Of a stretch of DNA of 60,272 nucleotides, positions 34,223 to 43,380 are shown in pieces. This DNA is from Lachnospiraceae bacterium. Lineage in GTDB: Bacteria > Bacillota > Clostridia > Lachnospirales > Lachnospiraceae. Under the pieces are notes generated by a model. That model ran no database searches. It was not told the DNA's origin and was given only the letters and a program-made list of their open reading frames with translations. A program made the translations under genes and the position numbers. Each line of letters starts with the position of its first letter. Within the stretch, counting starts at the first letter, position 1. The stretch is taken from positions 1 to 60,272 of the forward strand of contig JAAWNY010000011.1 of assembly GCA_022799175.1 (NCBI GenBank). The letters run 5' to 3'.

Positions 34223-35980
34223 CTATCCACGGAATCGGTTAATGCAGGCAAAGATTTCCTGTCTGCGTGGCTTTGCCAGTCCACAGGGGACATAGGAGCT
34301 GCAAAAAGGCTCCCAGCCCTGTTTATCGAGCATATCTGCCAATAGCTGCACAGTTTGACGAACGGATTTTTTTCCGTCGATAATCTGTTCTAAACCAAAG
34401 CGAAGAAGATGAGCCAAGGCATTGGTTTGTTCGGAGTCGGCAAGCTGTTCGACATAGCGCATGTCGATGGTTTCTTTGTCTAGAGAGAAGGAATCTTTGC
34501 CAAAGGTTTTGATCTTCATATGCTCATGACGGCTGTCACGACCGTCACCATAGCCTACCCGCCCGCCTCGTCCGCCTCGGCGATTGTCACTGGCTCCCCC
34601 GCGTCCGCTACGTTCGGATACAGGCAAAGCGCGGGTAAAATCGGGGAGGGTAAAGTTTGGTGCCTGGATTCTCGGAGCAGAGTGATTCTGACAGAGCAGC
34701 TTTACGGAATCCGTGATATCGACGGGCCGGTAGCAGTCCATCTGCAGGATTTTGTCGGCGATATAGAAGAAAGCGCCAGAACTGCCGGCCACTAGGATTG
34801 TGGATATGCCAGCCTTTTCATATAAGTCCCGAGCACGTTCTAAAAATGGGGTAATGGGCTCTTTTTCACGACTGATGACTTGTTGCATAAAGTCATCTCG
34901 CACCATAAAGTTGGTGGCGGAAGTGTCCTCATCGATCAGAAATAACCGGGTATGGGCCTCCACCCCTTCCATGATTCCGGCGGCCTGGGAGGTACTGCCA
35001 CTGGCATCCGGAGTATGAAAGGCAGAAGTATTCTTTTTGTTGGGCAGATCATTAATAAACAGGGAAATATCCACATTACGAATAGAACGTCCATCTTCTG
35101 CCCGAAGCTTGATGGCCGTATCGTCCGTGATCACATATTCTCGTCCATCTCCAGAGATATGGTTATAGACACCCATCTGCAGGGCCTCGAGTAAAGTGGA
35201 CTTTCCATGATAACCGCCGCCGACAATCAAGGTGATACCCTGAGGGATGGCCATACCCTTGATCTCACCCTTATGAGGAAGGGAAAAAGTTCGTTCCATC
35301 GCAGCCGGAGAAGTGAACGGAATGCTGTCTTTTAAAGGCAGATCCGATACTCCGCTTTTTCTGGGAAGAATAGAACCGTTGGCGACAAAGGCCACCAGGT
35401 TTTCTTCTTTTAGAATTTCACGGATGGCCGCCTGATCCTCGGCCAAAAAGACTGTACTCTCCACTTTTTTTGCATCCAGGCGACGATAAAAAAAGCAGCT
35501 TTCCACACATCGGGGAAGAAAATCAAAGAGTATCTTGTCCAATTCACCGGCATTGATCGTGCGGCCAAAGGCAGGAAAGCCGATGTGAAAGCGGGCGATG
35601 ATTTTGGAATCCATAATCTGACAGGCGCTGCGCTCCAATACTTCCTGGCCACAGCGAGTAATGGACATCAGACCGCTTTTGCCGGATCCTTTGGCTTTGA
35701 AGTTGAAATCTTCAAACAGAGAGGAAAGTTTTCTGGTCAGAAAATCCTGAAGGGCAATGCGGGCACAGTCCCGGCTGTATGTGGCAGCAGGAAAGCCGGC
35801 ATCTTTATGGGCAATTTCCACATGGAGACTGGAAGGAGAAGCAAAAGGATCTCCCTGCACATGGTCGATAAAGAGGGTGTAACTGCCAAAATGATAGGCG
35901 CCTGCTAAGGACTTGTAAGCCGGATAACTTTTATGGTCAATGGAACGCAGCAAAGTGCGTAGTTCATTGGATGATTTCAT
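34223..35980 (-). CDS. ABC-class predicted ATPase (COG3044 family)
   Basis: 585 aa. Walker A-like loop GGGYHGKSTLLEALQMG (about 247-263) and a Walker B region near LFLIDEDTSATNFMVRDD, followed by VAGSSGAFFYIAD. It belongs to the ABC_ATPase (DUF) family of unknown function found in Firmicutes and many other bacteria. Residues about 465-495 are rich in Arg-Gly (SGRGGASDNRRGGRGG), like an RGG RNA-binding tail, inserted between the ATPase core and the C-terminal helical domain. Start 35980 has AAAGGAG upstream; a longer in-frame ATG at 36025 is unsupported. Confidence 0.85.
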   Translation of the reverse strand: MKSSNELRTLLRSIDHKSYPAYKSLAGAYHFGSYTLFIDHVQGDPFASPSSLHVEIAHKDAGFPAATYSRDCARIALQDFLTRKLSSLFEDFNFKAKGSGKSGLMSITRCGQEVLERSACQIMDSKIIARFHIGFPAFGRTINAGELDKILFDFLPRCVESCFFYRRLDAKKVESTVFLAEDQAAIREILKEENLVAFVANGSILPRKSGVSDLPLKDSIPFTSPAAMERTFSLPHKGEIKGMAIPQGITLIVGGGYHGKSTLLEALQMGVYNHISGDGREYVITDDTAIKLRAEDGRSIRNVDISLFINDLPNKKNTSAFHTPDASGSTSQAAGIMEGVEAHTRLFLIDEDTSATNFMVRDDFMQQVISREKEPITPFLERARDLYEKAGISTILVAGSSGAFFYIADKILQMDCYRPVDITDSVKLLCQNHSAPRIQAPNFTLPDFTRALPVSERSGRGGASDNRRGGRGGRVGYGDGRDSRHEHMKIKTFGKDSFSLDKETIDMRYVEQLADSEQTNALAHLLRFGLEQIIDGKKSVRQTVQLLADMLDKQGWEPFCSSYVPCGLAKPRRQEIFACINRFRG

Positions 35981-36069
35981 GGTAATCTCCTTTATGATGA
36001 TGATATATCTATCATCATAAAACAAATTGGTAAAAGTTGCAACTATTTGTGAAGCTTGTTACTGTGCAG

Positions 36070-37182
36070 TTACTCATCAAAACCATTCCATACTGGTTTG
36101 CCCGGATAATGCATAGCCTTTTCTTCTCCACGGAGAATACGTAAAGCGCCTTGCGCCATGGCTTCCTGTTCAAACTCTCCTGGATAGACCGTCACAGGAG
36201 CGATCCACTCACAGCATTCCCGGATCTGTTTTACCATATCCGGAAAACGAACCAGACCACCGGTGAGCAAGATTCCATCGACGTTTCCTTTCAGTACAGT
36301 GCTCATGGAACCAATCCATTTATTGATTTGATAGATCATAGCATTCCATACTCGTATTGCTTTGGGATCACCTTCTTCGACCAGTTTATGAACCGCGTCC
36401 GAATTGGAAGTTCCAAAATAACTGCTCAGGCCACCTGTCTGACTGCATAAGGATTTTAGTTTGTCCAAATCGCCGGCTTCAAAATAGCGGAGTAGATCGG
36501 TCACAGCCATGGAACCCATCCGTGTGGGAGAAAAAGGACCCTCCCCGCCACCGGCATTATTGCCGTCAATCATCCGCCCTTTTTGATGAGCAGTGATAGA
36601 GATCCCCCCATCGATATGACAGACGATAAAATTGCAACTTTCGTAATTTTTTCCAATTCTCGATGCGTGCTTTCGGGCAGTTGCCTTCAGATTCAATGCA
36701 TGAGTGCCGGATCTGCGGTAAATACCGTCAACGCCGGTCACACGCGCTACATCCCATAATTCATCCACTACTGGCGGATCCATCATCAACATCTGTCCGC
36801 CATAATGTCGATACAAAAGCTCTGCCATCTGTACTCCCAGCATCGATGCGTGATTGACGCCCCCTTTGGATGCTTTCGTATCCTGAATCAGGCGTTCATC
36901 AATCTGATAAATGCCACTGACAATCGGAAAACATCCACCACCTCTTCCTACAATGGCATCAATTCCGGTCAGATCGATATGGTTGTCTATAAGAAACTGT
37001 TTTACCACATTCATCCGATAATCCAATTGGTCATTAATTGTGGGAAACTGTTTTAATACTGATGAATCATGAAAAACATCCGTAGTAAAAAGACAGTTTT
37101 CATTTTCAAATAAAGAGAGTTTTGTAGAGGTGGAGCCTGGATTGACTACAAAAATTCTATATTTCTGATGATTCTTGTCCAT
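36070..37182 (-). CDS. buk: Butyrate kinase
   Basis: 370 aa acetokinase-family enzyme: FVVNPGSTSTKLSLFENE at the N-terminus, GRGGGCFPIVSG, NAGGGEGPFSPTRMGSM and LLTGGLVRFPDMV. Converts butyryl phosphate plus ADP to butyrate plus ATP. The partner phosphotransbutyrylase gene (ptb) usually precedes buk but is not here. Its own sigma-A promoter lies at 37223-37251. Branched-chain acyl kinases in this family have similar sequence, so isobutyrate activity cannot be excluded. Confidence 0.93.
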   Translation of the reverse strand: MDKNHQKYRIFVVNPGSTSTKLSLFENENCLFTTDVFHDSSVLKQFPTINDQLDYRMNVVKQFLIDNHIDLTGIDAIVGRGGGCFPIVSGIYQIDERLIQDTKASKGGVNHASMLGVQMAELLYRHYGGQMLMMDPPVVDELWDVARVTGVDGIYRRSGTHALNLKATARKHASRIGKNYESCNFIVCHIDGGISITAHQKGRMIDGNNAGGGEGPFSPTRMGSMAVTDLLRYFEAGDLDKLKSLCSQTGGLSSYFGTSNSDAVHKLVEEGDPKAIRVWNAMIYQINKWIGSMSTVLKGNVDGILLTGGLVRFPDMVKQIRECCEWIAPVTVYPGEFEQEAMAQGALRILRGEEKAMHYPGKPVWNGFDE

Positions 37183-37222
37183 GATTACTCACTTTCTGTA
37201 TTTCTACTGTTTTTTTGTTATC

Positions 37223-37251
37223 AGTATAGTCTCGTTTCTCACATTATTCAA
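37223..37251 (-). promoter_or_regulatory. Sigma-A promoter for buk
   Basis: On the minus strand: TTGAAT (37251-37246), 17-bp spacer, TATACT (37228-37223), about 40 bp before the buk start. Confidence 0.75.
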
Positions 37252-37286
37252 TAGATAAATGGATCTTCTGACGATTATTGACAAAG

Positions 37287-37460
37287 GGTACGCCAAGGAA
37301 GAGGGGCGAGAAGCAACAAGAAATCATCTGCTCCTTTTTCCGGTTTCGAGATTAAGAATTCCTAAAATCCCTGCAAAGTCAAAATATCGCAGATGATTTC
37401 TCGTTGCTTCTTGCCCCTCTTCCTTGGCTGATTTTCTCGTTTCTTTATTATTTAAATGAT
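37287..37460 (+). repeat. Dispersed palindromic repeat, copy R4 (inner hairpin deleted)
   Basis: Outer arms GGTACGCCAAGGAAGAGG and CCTCTTCCTTGG plus the GAGATTAAGAATTCC block are kept, but the inner hairpin is lost: the sequence jumps from CCTAAAATCCCTG straight to CAAAGTC. It lies between buk and the cysteine desulfidase gene, whose stop it abuts. Confidence 0.85.
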
Positions 37461-37462
37461 TA

Positions 37463-38755
37463 CTATGAGATCTGATCTTTTTCCATCATAATATCTAAAA
37501 TCGTTTTGTCGGTTTGTATCATACCGGGATTGCTTACTCTTCCCATGTTGCGAATGGCCTGTTCTGGAGTACAGTCACAGATACCGTCTGTAGGCTGGAG
37601 AACCACATCAGAGATGGCCAGGGAAGCACACATGATGGCAGCGTTGGTGGCGGTAGCCAGCTTTAAGGCACAGCCGATTTTTCCTCCGTCGCAGATCATA
37701 CCGGTCAGATTGCCGCTCATGTTGATGATGGCATTGCCAATTTGTTCATCGCATCCGCCCATCAGCCAGACCATAGCGGCAGCGGCGGCAGTTGCGGCAG
37801 AGACTCCGCAGCCGCAGGTGGCGGATAGCTTCCCTGTATACATTTTGATATATATGTTCAACGCATGAGAGAAGGCCAGAGCCTTTACCAGTTGCTCATT
37901 GGTGGAACCCAAATGCTTGGCCATTTCTACTACTGGAATAATTGCTGTGATACCATGATTTCCACTTCCGGCGCTGCTCATGACAGCATAAGGGCAGCCA
38001 CTCATACGACCTTCGGCACTGCTGGCAACCCGAATCATGGTGCGGGTAAAGAGACTATCTCCAAAAACATTGCCCGTTAACTGCTTTTGTAAGGAAGAGG
38101 CAATACCGATACCTAAGGGGTGTTCTAACCCATAATCTGCTAGTCTTTCGTTCATTTCCATGCCGTTTAGCATTTCCGCCAATTCACTTTCGGTACATTG
38201 TTCAACGATTGCTTTGATTTCCGAAACCGTCATGGTCATCAGTTTTTCATGGATTTCATCATGGGAACAGGTAGTGTATTCCTTTTGTAGAAGGACTTCG
38301 TTATTTTTCTTAGTAAAGATAATATTGGAATGCGTGTTGCGGATTTCACTGATTCCGATTCCGGAAGTGGTGATAATCTCTGCTCTGGCATACAGTTGAG
38401 TTTCGTTTTGATTGATCATGACGATGACATGATGATCTTCCACCAGCCGGATGGCATCCTGGCTAATCTGGGGAGTGATATCTTCCAAAAGCTGCAATTG
38501 CTTTTCTGGATTGCCAAGACAGGCACCCAGGGCAGCAGCATATTTTAAGCCTACTTTTTGAAAACCAGGAATCCCGACGCTCATGCCGTTTTTATAAATG
38601 CCAGGGTTGACTTCCATCTTAATAGACACCACATCTCCTCCGATTGCATGCCAGGCATCTGCCGCAGCTAAGGCGACGCATACCGGCTCCGTACAGCCAA
38701 GTGCCGGTACAACCTCCTGGTGAAGTAATTGAAGTAATTCTGCTTTTGTGATCAT
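37463..38755 (-). CDS. cyuA: L-cysteine desulfidase family protein (UPF0597, CyuA/CdsB-like)
   Basis: 430 aa. The N-terminal [18 protein letters not shown] motif with conserved Cys, the [18 protein letters not shown] segment, and C-terminal AGSGNHGI and [15 protein letters not shown] supply the Cys residues for an Fe-S cluster in the serine dehydratase-like fold. Members (CyuA of E. coli, CdsB of clostridia) split L-cysteine into pyruvate, ammonia and sulfide. Start 38755 has AAAGGAG upstream; an open frame further upstream to 39193 is not protein-like. It is driven by a sigma-54 promoter at 38874-38890 and diverges from the sigma-54 activator gene, its likely regulator. Confidence 0.88.
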   Translation of the reverse strand: MITKAELLQLLHQEVVPALGCTEPVCVALAAADAWHAIGGDVVSIKMEVNPGIYKNGMSVGIPGFQKVGLKYAAALGACLGNPEKQLQLLEDITPQISQDAIRLVEDHHVIVMINQNETQLYARAEIITTSGIGISEIRNTHSNIIFTKKNNEVLLQKEYTTCSHDEIHEKLMTMTVSEIKAIVEQCTESELAEMLNGMEMNERLADYGLEHPLGIGIASSLQKQLTGNVFGDSLFTRTMIRVASSAEGRMSGCPYAVMSSAGSGNHGITAIIPVVEMAKHLGSTNEQLVKALAFSHALNIYIKMYTGKLSATCGCGVSAATAAAAAMVWLMGGCDEQIGNAIINMSGNLTGMICDGGKIGCALKLATATNAAIMCASLAISDVVLQPTDGICDCTPEQAIRNMGRVSNPGMIQTDKTILDIMMEKDQIS

Positions 38756-38873
38756 GGGTAACTCCTTTCCTCTCTGAAATAGAAAAATAAATGTGTTGTT
38801 TTTGGCGAAATATTCCTCCCAGTGAACAAGGGGCACATGCCCTATAGTAAGGCAGAAACTAATTATATTAAGT

Positions 38874-38890
38874 AGCAAAAAACGTGCCAA
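38874..38890 (-). promoter_or_regulatory. Sigma-54 (-24/-12) promoter of the cysteine desulfidase gene
   Basis: On the minus strand the site reads TTGGCACGTTTTTTGCT, with the invariant GG and GC separated by exactly 10 nt and all consensus positions met. It lies about 120 bp upstream of the start codon, so the leader is about 105 nt. A divergent sigma-54 activator gene adjoins it. Confidence 0.93.
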
Positions 38891-39031
38891 AAGTGACGAA
38901 CGGCGGCGGGCCCTCTCAGTGGAGTGTATATCTTCTGGAAATCGATAACCAATACGAGAGAGAAATCGATCATTCAAGAGGAATAAGAGAAAATCCAGGA
39001 AAAAAATCTTGAAAAAAGAAATCGGTATGAG

Positions 39032-39080
39032 AAAATGGTTATATAAGATGAATAAAATGGTTGAAAATAATAAAATGGTT
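39032..39080 (-). promoter_or_regulatory. Candidate activator-binding repeats upstream of the desulfidase promoter
   Basis: Three direct repeats of AAAATGGTT on the plus strand (39032-39040, 39054-39062, 39072-39080), i.e. AACCATTTT in the direction of the promoter, about 142-206 bp upstream of the -24 box. This is the usual distance for enhancer-binding protein sites. Similar AACCA repeats lie at the same distance before the second sigma-54 promoter at 43295. They lie just upstream of the activator's own start codon (39122). Confidence 0.55.
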
Positions 39081-39121
39081 AAATAATGTTTGTAGGAAAT
39101 AAGAAAAAGGAGACAGATAAA

Positions 39122-41218
39122 ATGCAAAAGAAAAAGATTACCGTTGTTTCTCTGGATCCCAGGGCGGGTGCTTCCTATGCGGGAGAAGTGCAAAGCTTGT
39201 TTGGGGATTATGCAGACATTTCCATGTTCAATGTGATGGATGGTTCTGCGATGGGAATATTAGAATGGGCAGACTTATTTGTGATATCGACAGATGCCTA
39301 TGGTTCGGCAGAAGAGGTGGCCCGGCATGTTCCTATCGGGTGTCAGACAATGGCAGTGGAAGTATCTTTTCGGTGGAATGAACTGCGAAAGCTGAAGGAG
39401 ATTCCGGAGGGAAGCAGAGTCCTTTTTGTAAATATGACACAAACAATGGCCAGGGAGGCGATCGCACAACTGAATCAGTTTGGAATCAATCATATTCACT
39501 TTATTCCGTTTTATCCGGGGGCAGTTCTGGAGGAAGAAGTTCATATCGCAGTAACGCCGGACGAGATGCGTTATGTTCCGGAATTTGTTGAAAAAAAGAT
39601 TAACTTAGGACAACGGCCGTGTACTTCTGGTATGATGATTGAGATCGCGTTGCGGCTGGATCTGGAACACCTTTTAGAGACGGATAAGTTTCAGAAATAT
39701 TTTCAGATGATTGCTACCAGTAATTACAGCTTTGATCAGATGTTTAGCCGTTCGATTCGTTTGGAAAGCCAGTTTCATATTTTGATGGATATTTTGGAAG
39801 ATGGCATTATCGGTATCAATGAAAAGGGAGAGATATTTGCCTGTAATAAACAGGCAGAAGAGATTACGAAGGTCAGTTCTTCCTTAATTGTAGGAAAACG
39901 CTGTGATGAAGTCTTTTCTTATATTCCTTTTTTGAAATGTCTGTTAGAAAAAAGAAGAATTCCAGTAAAGATGATTAAGATGAATGGCGTCAATGTCAGT
40001 ATGGAGGTGGTGCCAGTCTTACGGCAGGAGAACTGCATCGGGGCATTTGCCAGGTTGCAAAAGTTTAATGAAGTCGAGGTACGGCAGAATGAGCTGCGTA
40101 ATCAATTGATGAGCAAAGGACATGTGGCAAAATATGGCTTTGATGATGTGATTGGAGAGTCGGATGCAATTCAGAAGACAAAGATGGTATTGGAGCGGAT
40201 GGCAGCCAGCGAGAGCCCGGTTCTTCTGATTGGGGAGACTGGCACGGGAAAAGAGCTGTTTGCCCATGCGGTTCATCGGGCTTCTTGTAGAAAAGATGGA
40301 CCTTTTATCGCCATCAATGTGGCGGCAGTGCCGGAGAACCTTCTGGAAAGTGAGCTTTTTGGTTATGAAGAGGGAGCATTTACCGGAGCAAAGAAGGGAG
40401 GTAGGCCGGGGTTGTTTGAATTCTCCCATAAAGGGACTCTGTTTCTGGATGAAGTAGAGGGCATGAGTCAGGCGCTCCAGGTGAAGTTGCTGCGAGTGCT
40501 GCAAGAGCGGGAAATCATGCGGGTAGGAGGCAACCGGGTCATAAAAATTGACGTGCGTATTGTGGCAGCCACCAATGAATCCCTGGAAGAGAAGGTGGAA
40601 GAGGGCAGTTTTCGGAGGGATCTTTATTACCGGTTGAATACTCTTCCCATAGTGATTCCGACCTTGGCGGAACGAGGGGAAGATATGTTTCTGATTATGG
40701 AAAGCATGAAGCGGGAACTGGGCGGCGGCTTTGTGCTGACAAAGCCGGTGAAGGACTTCCTCAGAAGCTATTCCTGGCCGGGAAATATCCGGGAATTGCG
40801 AAATGTGGTAGAATACTTTATCTATACCGGACAATCAGAAATAACAATAGAAGAACTGCCGCCCACGGTTTTTCGAAGACATTCGGTGAAACTTAGGCCA
40901 ATTACGGTATCACAGCCAACGCTAGACACGAAAACCTCATGGGCGAAAAAAGAATTCTCTGCATATTGGTTTATACTCGAGCAGTTATACCAGGCGTCAG
41001 AAAAGAACATTTCCATCGGAAGAGAACGAATTCTGACCGAGGCAAAAGAAAAACACTTACCATTATCCCAGCAAGAAGTAAGAAAAATTTTGTCCGATAT
41101 GGCAGAGCAGGGTCTAGTCTATATTAGCCGGGGAAGAGGAGGGAGCCGCCTGATGCCTGCTGGAAGAGATTTATGGGAGACGCACAATATGGTAGACAGA
41201 AGACTCATACGGACGTAG
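39122..41218 (+). CDS. Sigma-54-dependent enhancer-binding transcriptional activator (CdsR-like candidate)
   Basis: 698 aa. The N-terminal region (1-220) is a PrpR-N-like sensory domain beginning [19 protein letters not shown]; then a PAS-like domain (about 225-330); then the AAA+ domain with [16 protein letters not shown] (Walker A, about 370), the sigma-54 contact loop [11 protein letters not shown] (about 418), [10 protein letters not shown] (Walker B) and the Arg-finger region. The C-terminus (about 620-698) is not a Fis-type helix-turn-helix but looks like a winged helix ([22 protein letters not shown]). Start 39122 has AAAGGAGA upstream; 39086 is less likely. Presumed activator of the sigma-54 promoters at 38874 and 43295. 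Its 3' end overlaps the convergent glucosidase by 48 nt. Confidence 0.9.
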   Translation: MQKKKITVVSLDPRAGASYAGEVQSLFGDYADISMFNVMDGSAMGILEWADLFVISTDAYGSAEEVARHVPIGCQTMAVEVSFRWNELRKLKEIPEGSRVLFVNMTQTMAREAIAQLNQFGINHIHFIPFYPGAVLEEEVHIAVTPDEMRYVPEFVEKKINLGQRPCTSGMMIEIALRLDLEHLLETDKFQKYFQMIATSNYSFDQMFSRSIRLESQFHILMDILEDGIIGINEKGEIFACNKQAEEITKVSSSLIVGKRCDEVFSYIPFLKCLLEKRRIPVKMIKMNGVNVSMEVVPVLRQENCIGAFARLQKFNEVEVRQNELRNQLMSKGHVAKYGFDDVIGESDAIQKTKMVLERMAASESPVLLIGETGTGKELFAHAVHRASCRKDGPFIAINVAAVPENLLESELFGYEEGAFTGAKKGGRPGLFEFSHKGTLFLDEVEGMSQALQVKLLRVLQEREIMRVGGNRVIKIDVRIVAATNESLEEKVEEGSFRRDLYYRLNTLPIVIPTLAERGEDMFLIMESMKRELGGGFVLTKPVKDFLRSYSWPGNIRELRNVVEYFIYTGQSEITIEELPPTVFRRHSVKLRPITVSQPTLDTKTSWAKKEFSAYWFILEQLYQASEKNISIGRERILTEAKEKHLPLSQQEVRKILSDMAEQGLVYISRGRGGSRLMPAGRDLWETHNMVDRRLIRT

Positions 41219-42868
41219 GATCCCGTCCTGCCGTTTCTGGTAGTTGCTGATTAGTAAACGGGTTTTTGCATGAATATCATCGGATACACAAGCCGGTAAA
41301 GGAAGATTTTGGTCAGTGAAGTTGCAGAGTACGATAAGCTTTTCGCTATCTAGGGTTCGGGAATATACGAACAGTTCTTCACTTTCCGGCGCCAACAGTT
41401 CGTAGGTTCCGTAGACAATGATATCCATGGTGTGTCTGAGCGAGATCAACTGCCGGTAATACTGGAAAACGGAATTCGGATCCGGAAGCTGTTGCTGTGC
41501 ACAGATCTCTTTATAATTGGGATTAACCGGGATCCAAGGGGTTCCGGTGGTAAATCCGGCATTGATGCTATTTTCCCACTGCATTGGCGTCCTGGCGTTA
41601 TCCCTTCCGATTTTTTTGAGATATCCCAATACCGTTTCTGGTGCTTCTCCAAAGATTTCGGTAATTTCTTGATAGGCATTTAAGGATTCAATATCACGAT
41701 AATCTTCCAGAGAATCAAAATAGGCGTTTGTCATTCCCAATTCCTCACCTTGGTAGATATAAGGAGTCCCTTTCATCATATGAAGGCAGGTTGCCAGCAT
41801 CTTTGCAGAAAGAACCCGGTATTGCGGAGTGTCGTTACCAAAACGGGAGACAGCCCTTGGCTGATCGTGGTTGGACAGATATAGACTGTTCCATCCTCTT
41901 CCCTCCAGTCCGGTCTGCCATTGGGAAAGAATCCGTTTCCAAGTGGAAAGCGGCATTTTCTTCTGATCCCATTTTCCATATCGCCCTGGGTGCTGGGGAT
42001 CGCCGTCAACATGCTCGAATTGAAAGATCATGTTTAGTTCATGAGTATCGTTTCCGGCATAGAGTGCGGCATCTTCTACGGAAGCACCCGGCGTTTCCCC
42101 TACGGTAATCAGCGGATATCGAGACAGTACTTTCTGGTTCATTTCGCGCAAGTATTCGTGTACTCTGGGACCATTCTGGTAGAAGGGTTCGCCGTTTCCG
42201 TACTGGCCATCTCTTTTTTCACCGTCGGGAAGTCCGGGGACTTTTGAGATCATGCTGATCACATCCAGACGGAAACCATCGACTCCCTTTTTGCACCACC
42301 AGTCCATTGTTTCAAAGACCTTCTCACGGACGGCTGGATTTTCCCAATTCAGATCGGGTTGTTCCGGGGCAAATAGATGCAGGTAATATTGGCCGCGTGT
42401 TTCGTCATAAGTCCAGGCGCTTCCGCCAAAGGAAGCGCCCCAGTTATTAGGCGGCTTTCCGTTTTCTTGCCCGTCTCGCCAAAGATAGTAATCCCGATAA
42501 GGATTTTTGGCATCTGTACTTTTTTTACTTTCCAAAAACCAGAAATGTTGATTTGATGTATGGTTGACTACCAGATCCATCATAATTTTAATTCCCAGAA
42601 AATGCGCCTTTTCTAACATCCGGTCAAAATCCTCCATGGAACCGAATTCTTCCATAATATCCTGATAATCTGAGATGTCATAACCATTATCCACATTTGG
42701 GGAACGATATATCGGCGAAAGCCAAATCACATCAACGCCCAATTCCTTCAGATAATCTAGTTTCTGTGTAATTCCGTCGAGATCTCCGATCCCATCCCCG
42801 TTGGAATCCATAAAACTACGAGGATAAATTTGATAGACAACGGCGTTTTTCCACCAATCCTGTTTCAT
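41171..42868 (-). CDS. GH13 alpha-glucosidase (oligo-1,6-glucosidase type)
   Basis: 565 aa. The TIM-barrel motifs are visible: MDLVVNHTS (region I), GFRLDVISM (II, nucleophile Asp), TVGETPG (III, acid Glu) and LSNHDQPRA (IV), with the N-terminal [21 protein letters not shown]. It hydrolyses alpha-1,6 or alpha-1,4 glucosidic bonds of small oligosaccharides in the cytoplasm; no signal peptide. In family terms MalL/isomaltase type. It lies between the sigma-54 activator and the C-S lyase operon on the opposite strand, with no obvious sugar-transport neighbours. Ribosome-binding site AGGAGGGAT. Confidence 0.93.
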   Translation of the reverse strand: MKQDWWKNAVVYQIYPRSFMDSNGDGIGDLDGITQKLDYLKELGVDVIWLSPIYRSPNVDNGYDISDYQDIMEEFGSMEDFDRMLEKAHFLGIKIMMDLVVNHTSNQHFWFLESKKSTDAKNPYRDYYLWRDGQENGKPPNNWGASFGGSAWTYDETRGQYYLHLFAPEQPDLNWENPAVREKVFETMDWWCKKGVDGFRLDVISMISKVPGLPDGEKRDGQYGNGEPFYQNGPRVHEYLREMNQKVLSRYPLITVGETPGASVEDAALYAGNDTHELNMIFQFEHVDGDPQHPGRYGKWDQKKMPLSTWKRILSQWQTGLEGRGWNSLYLSNHDQPRAVSRFGNDTPQYRVLSAKMLATCLHMMKGTPYIYQGEELGMTNAYFDSLEDYRDIESLNAYQEITEIFGEAPETVLGYLKKIGRDNARTPMQWENSINAGFTTGTPWIPVNPNYKEICAQQQLPDPNSVFQYYRQLISLRHTMDIIVYGTYELLAPESEELFVYSRTLDSEKLIVLCNFTDQNLPLPACVSDDIHAKTRLLISNYQKRQDGILRPYESSVYHIVRLP

Positions 42869-43294
42869 GATTGATATCCCTCCTTGTTATATAATAATGT
42901 AAGTTTTTTGGTAGTCATCATAGAAATTTTCTCCTACTATGATGGTATGGATGTTTATTGGGAGCTGGGGCGTGTCAGGGGTATTTAAATATTATCGGGG
43001 AAAAATGGAGAGATGTCAAGAATTCTGATTGACATTGCAGATCGCTGTCCTGTTTTTTAAAAAATATTTCTGTTGAATAGGAGCAGACGGAGAATATCAT
43101 TTCAACCAATATCTCCAAAAAAACAATTAAAACCAATAAATAACCAGTTTATCTTGATGGATTCAAATAATAAGTAGTATAATTTCTTTTCTGTTTTTAA
43201 TAAACATATCTTATGCTTCTCCCAAAATCCAGAAAAACGAGTAAAATCCCCAAAATAATCAAAAAAATATGAAAAATTTACAAATGGCAGATTT
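42869..43294 (+). promoter_or_regulatory. Intergenic control region between the glucosidase and the C-S lyase operon, with candidate activator repeats
   Basis: An AT-rich region of more than 400 bp without a coding frame. AACCA-type direct repeats are present at 43104-43110 (AACCAAT), 43131-43137 (AACCAAT) and 43142-43147 (AACCAG), about 148-190 bp upstream of the sigma-54 promoter. They resemble the repeats before the desulfidase promoter. The left part contains the divergent glucosidase promoter (not clearly resolved) and an imperfect palindrome around 42928-42946 (CATCATAG ... CTATGATG). Confidence 0.5.
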
Positions 43295-43310
43295 TTGGCA
43301 CGGTTTATGC
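43295..43310 (+). promoter_or_regulatory. Sigma-54 (-24/-12) promoter of the C-S lyase operon
   Basis: TTGGCACGGTTTATGC: GG and GC are separated by exactly 10 nt and the -24 half is perfect consensus. It lies 71 bp upstream of the malY/patB start. Confidence 0.92.
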
Positions 43311-43380
43311 GCTATATACGAGCATAAGGCAACGAAAAAGAAATTGTTTCACAAGTAAAAAGAAAAATAGGAAAGGAACA

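Noticed and set aside
38756..39193. Upstream extension of the desulfidase frame
   Set aside because: It would run through the sigma-54 promoter and the divergent activator start; no ribosome-binding site. The ATG at 38755 has a good site.
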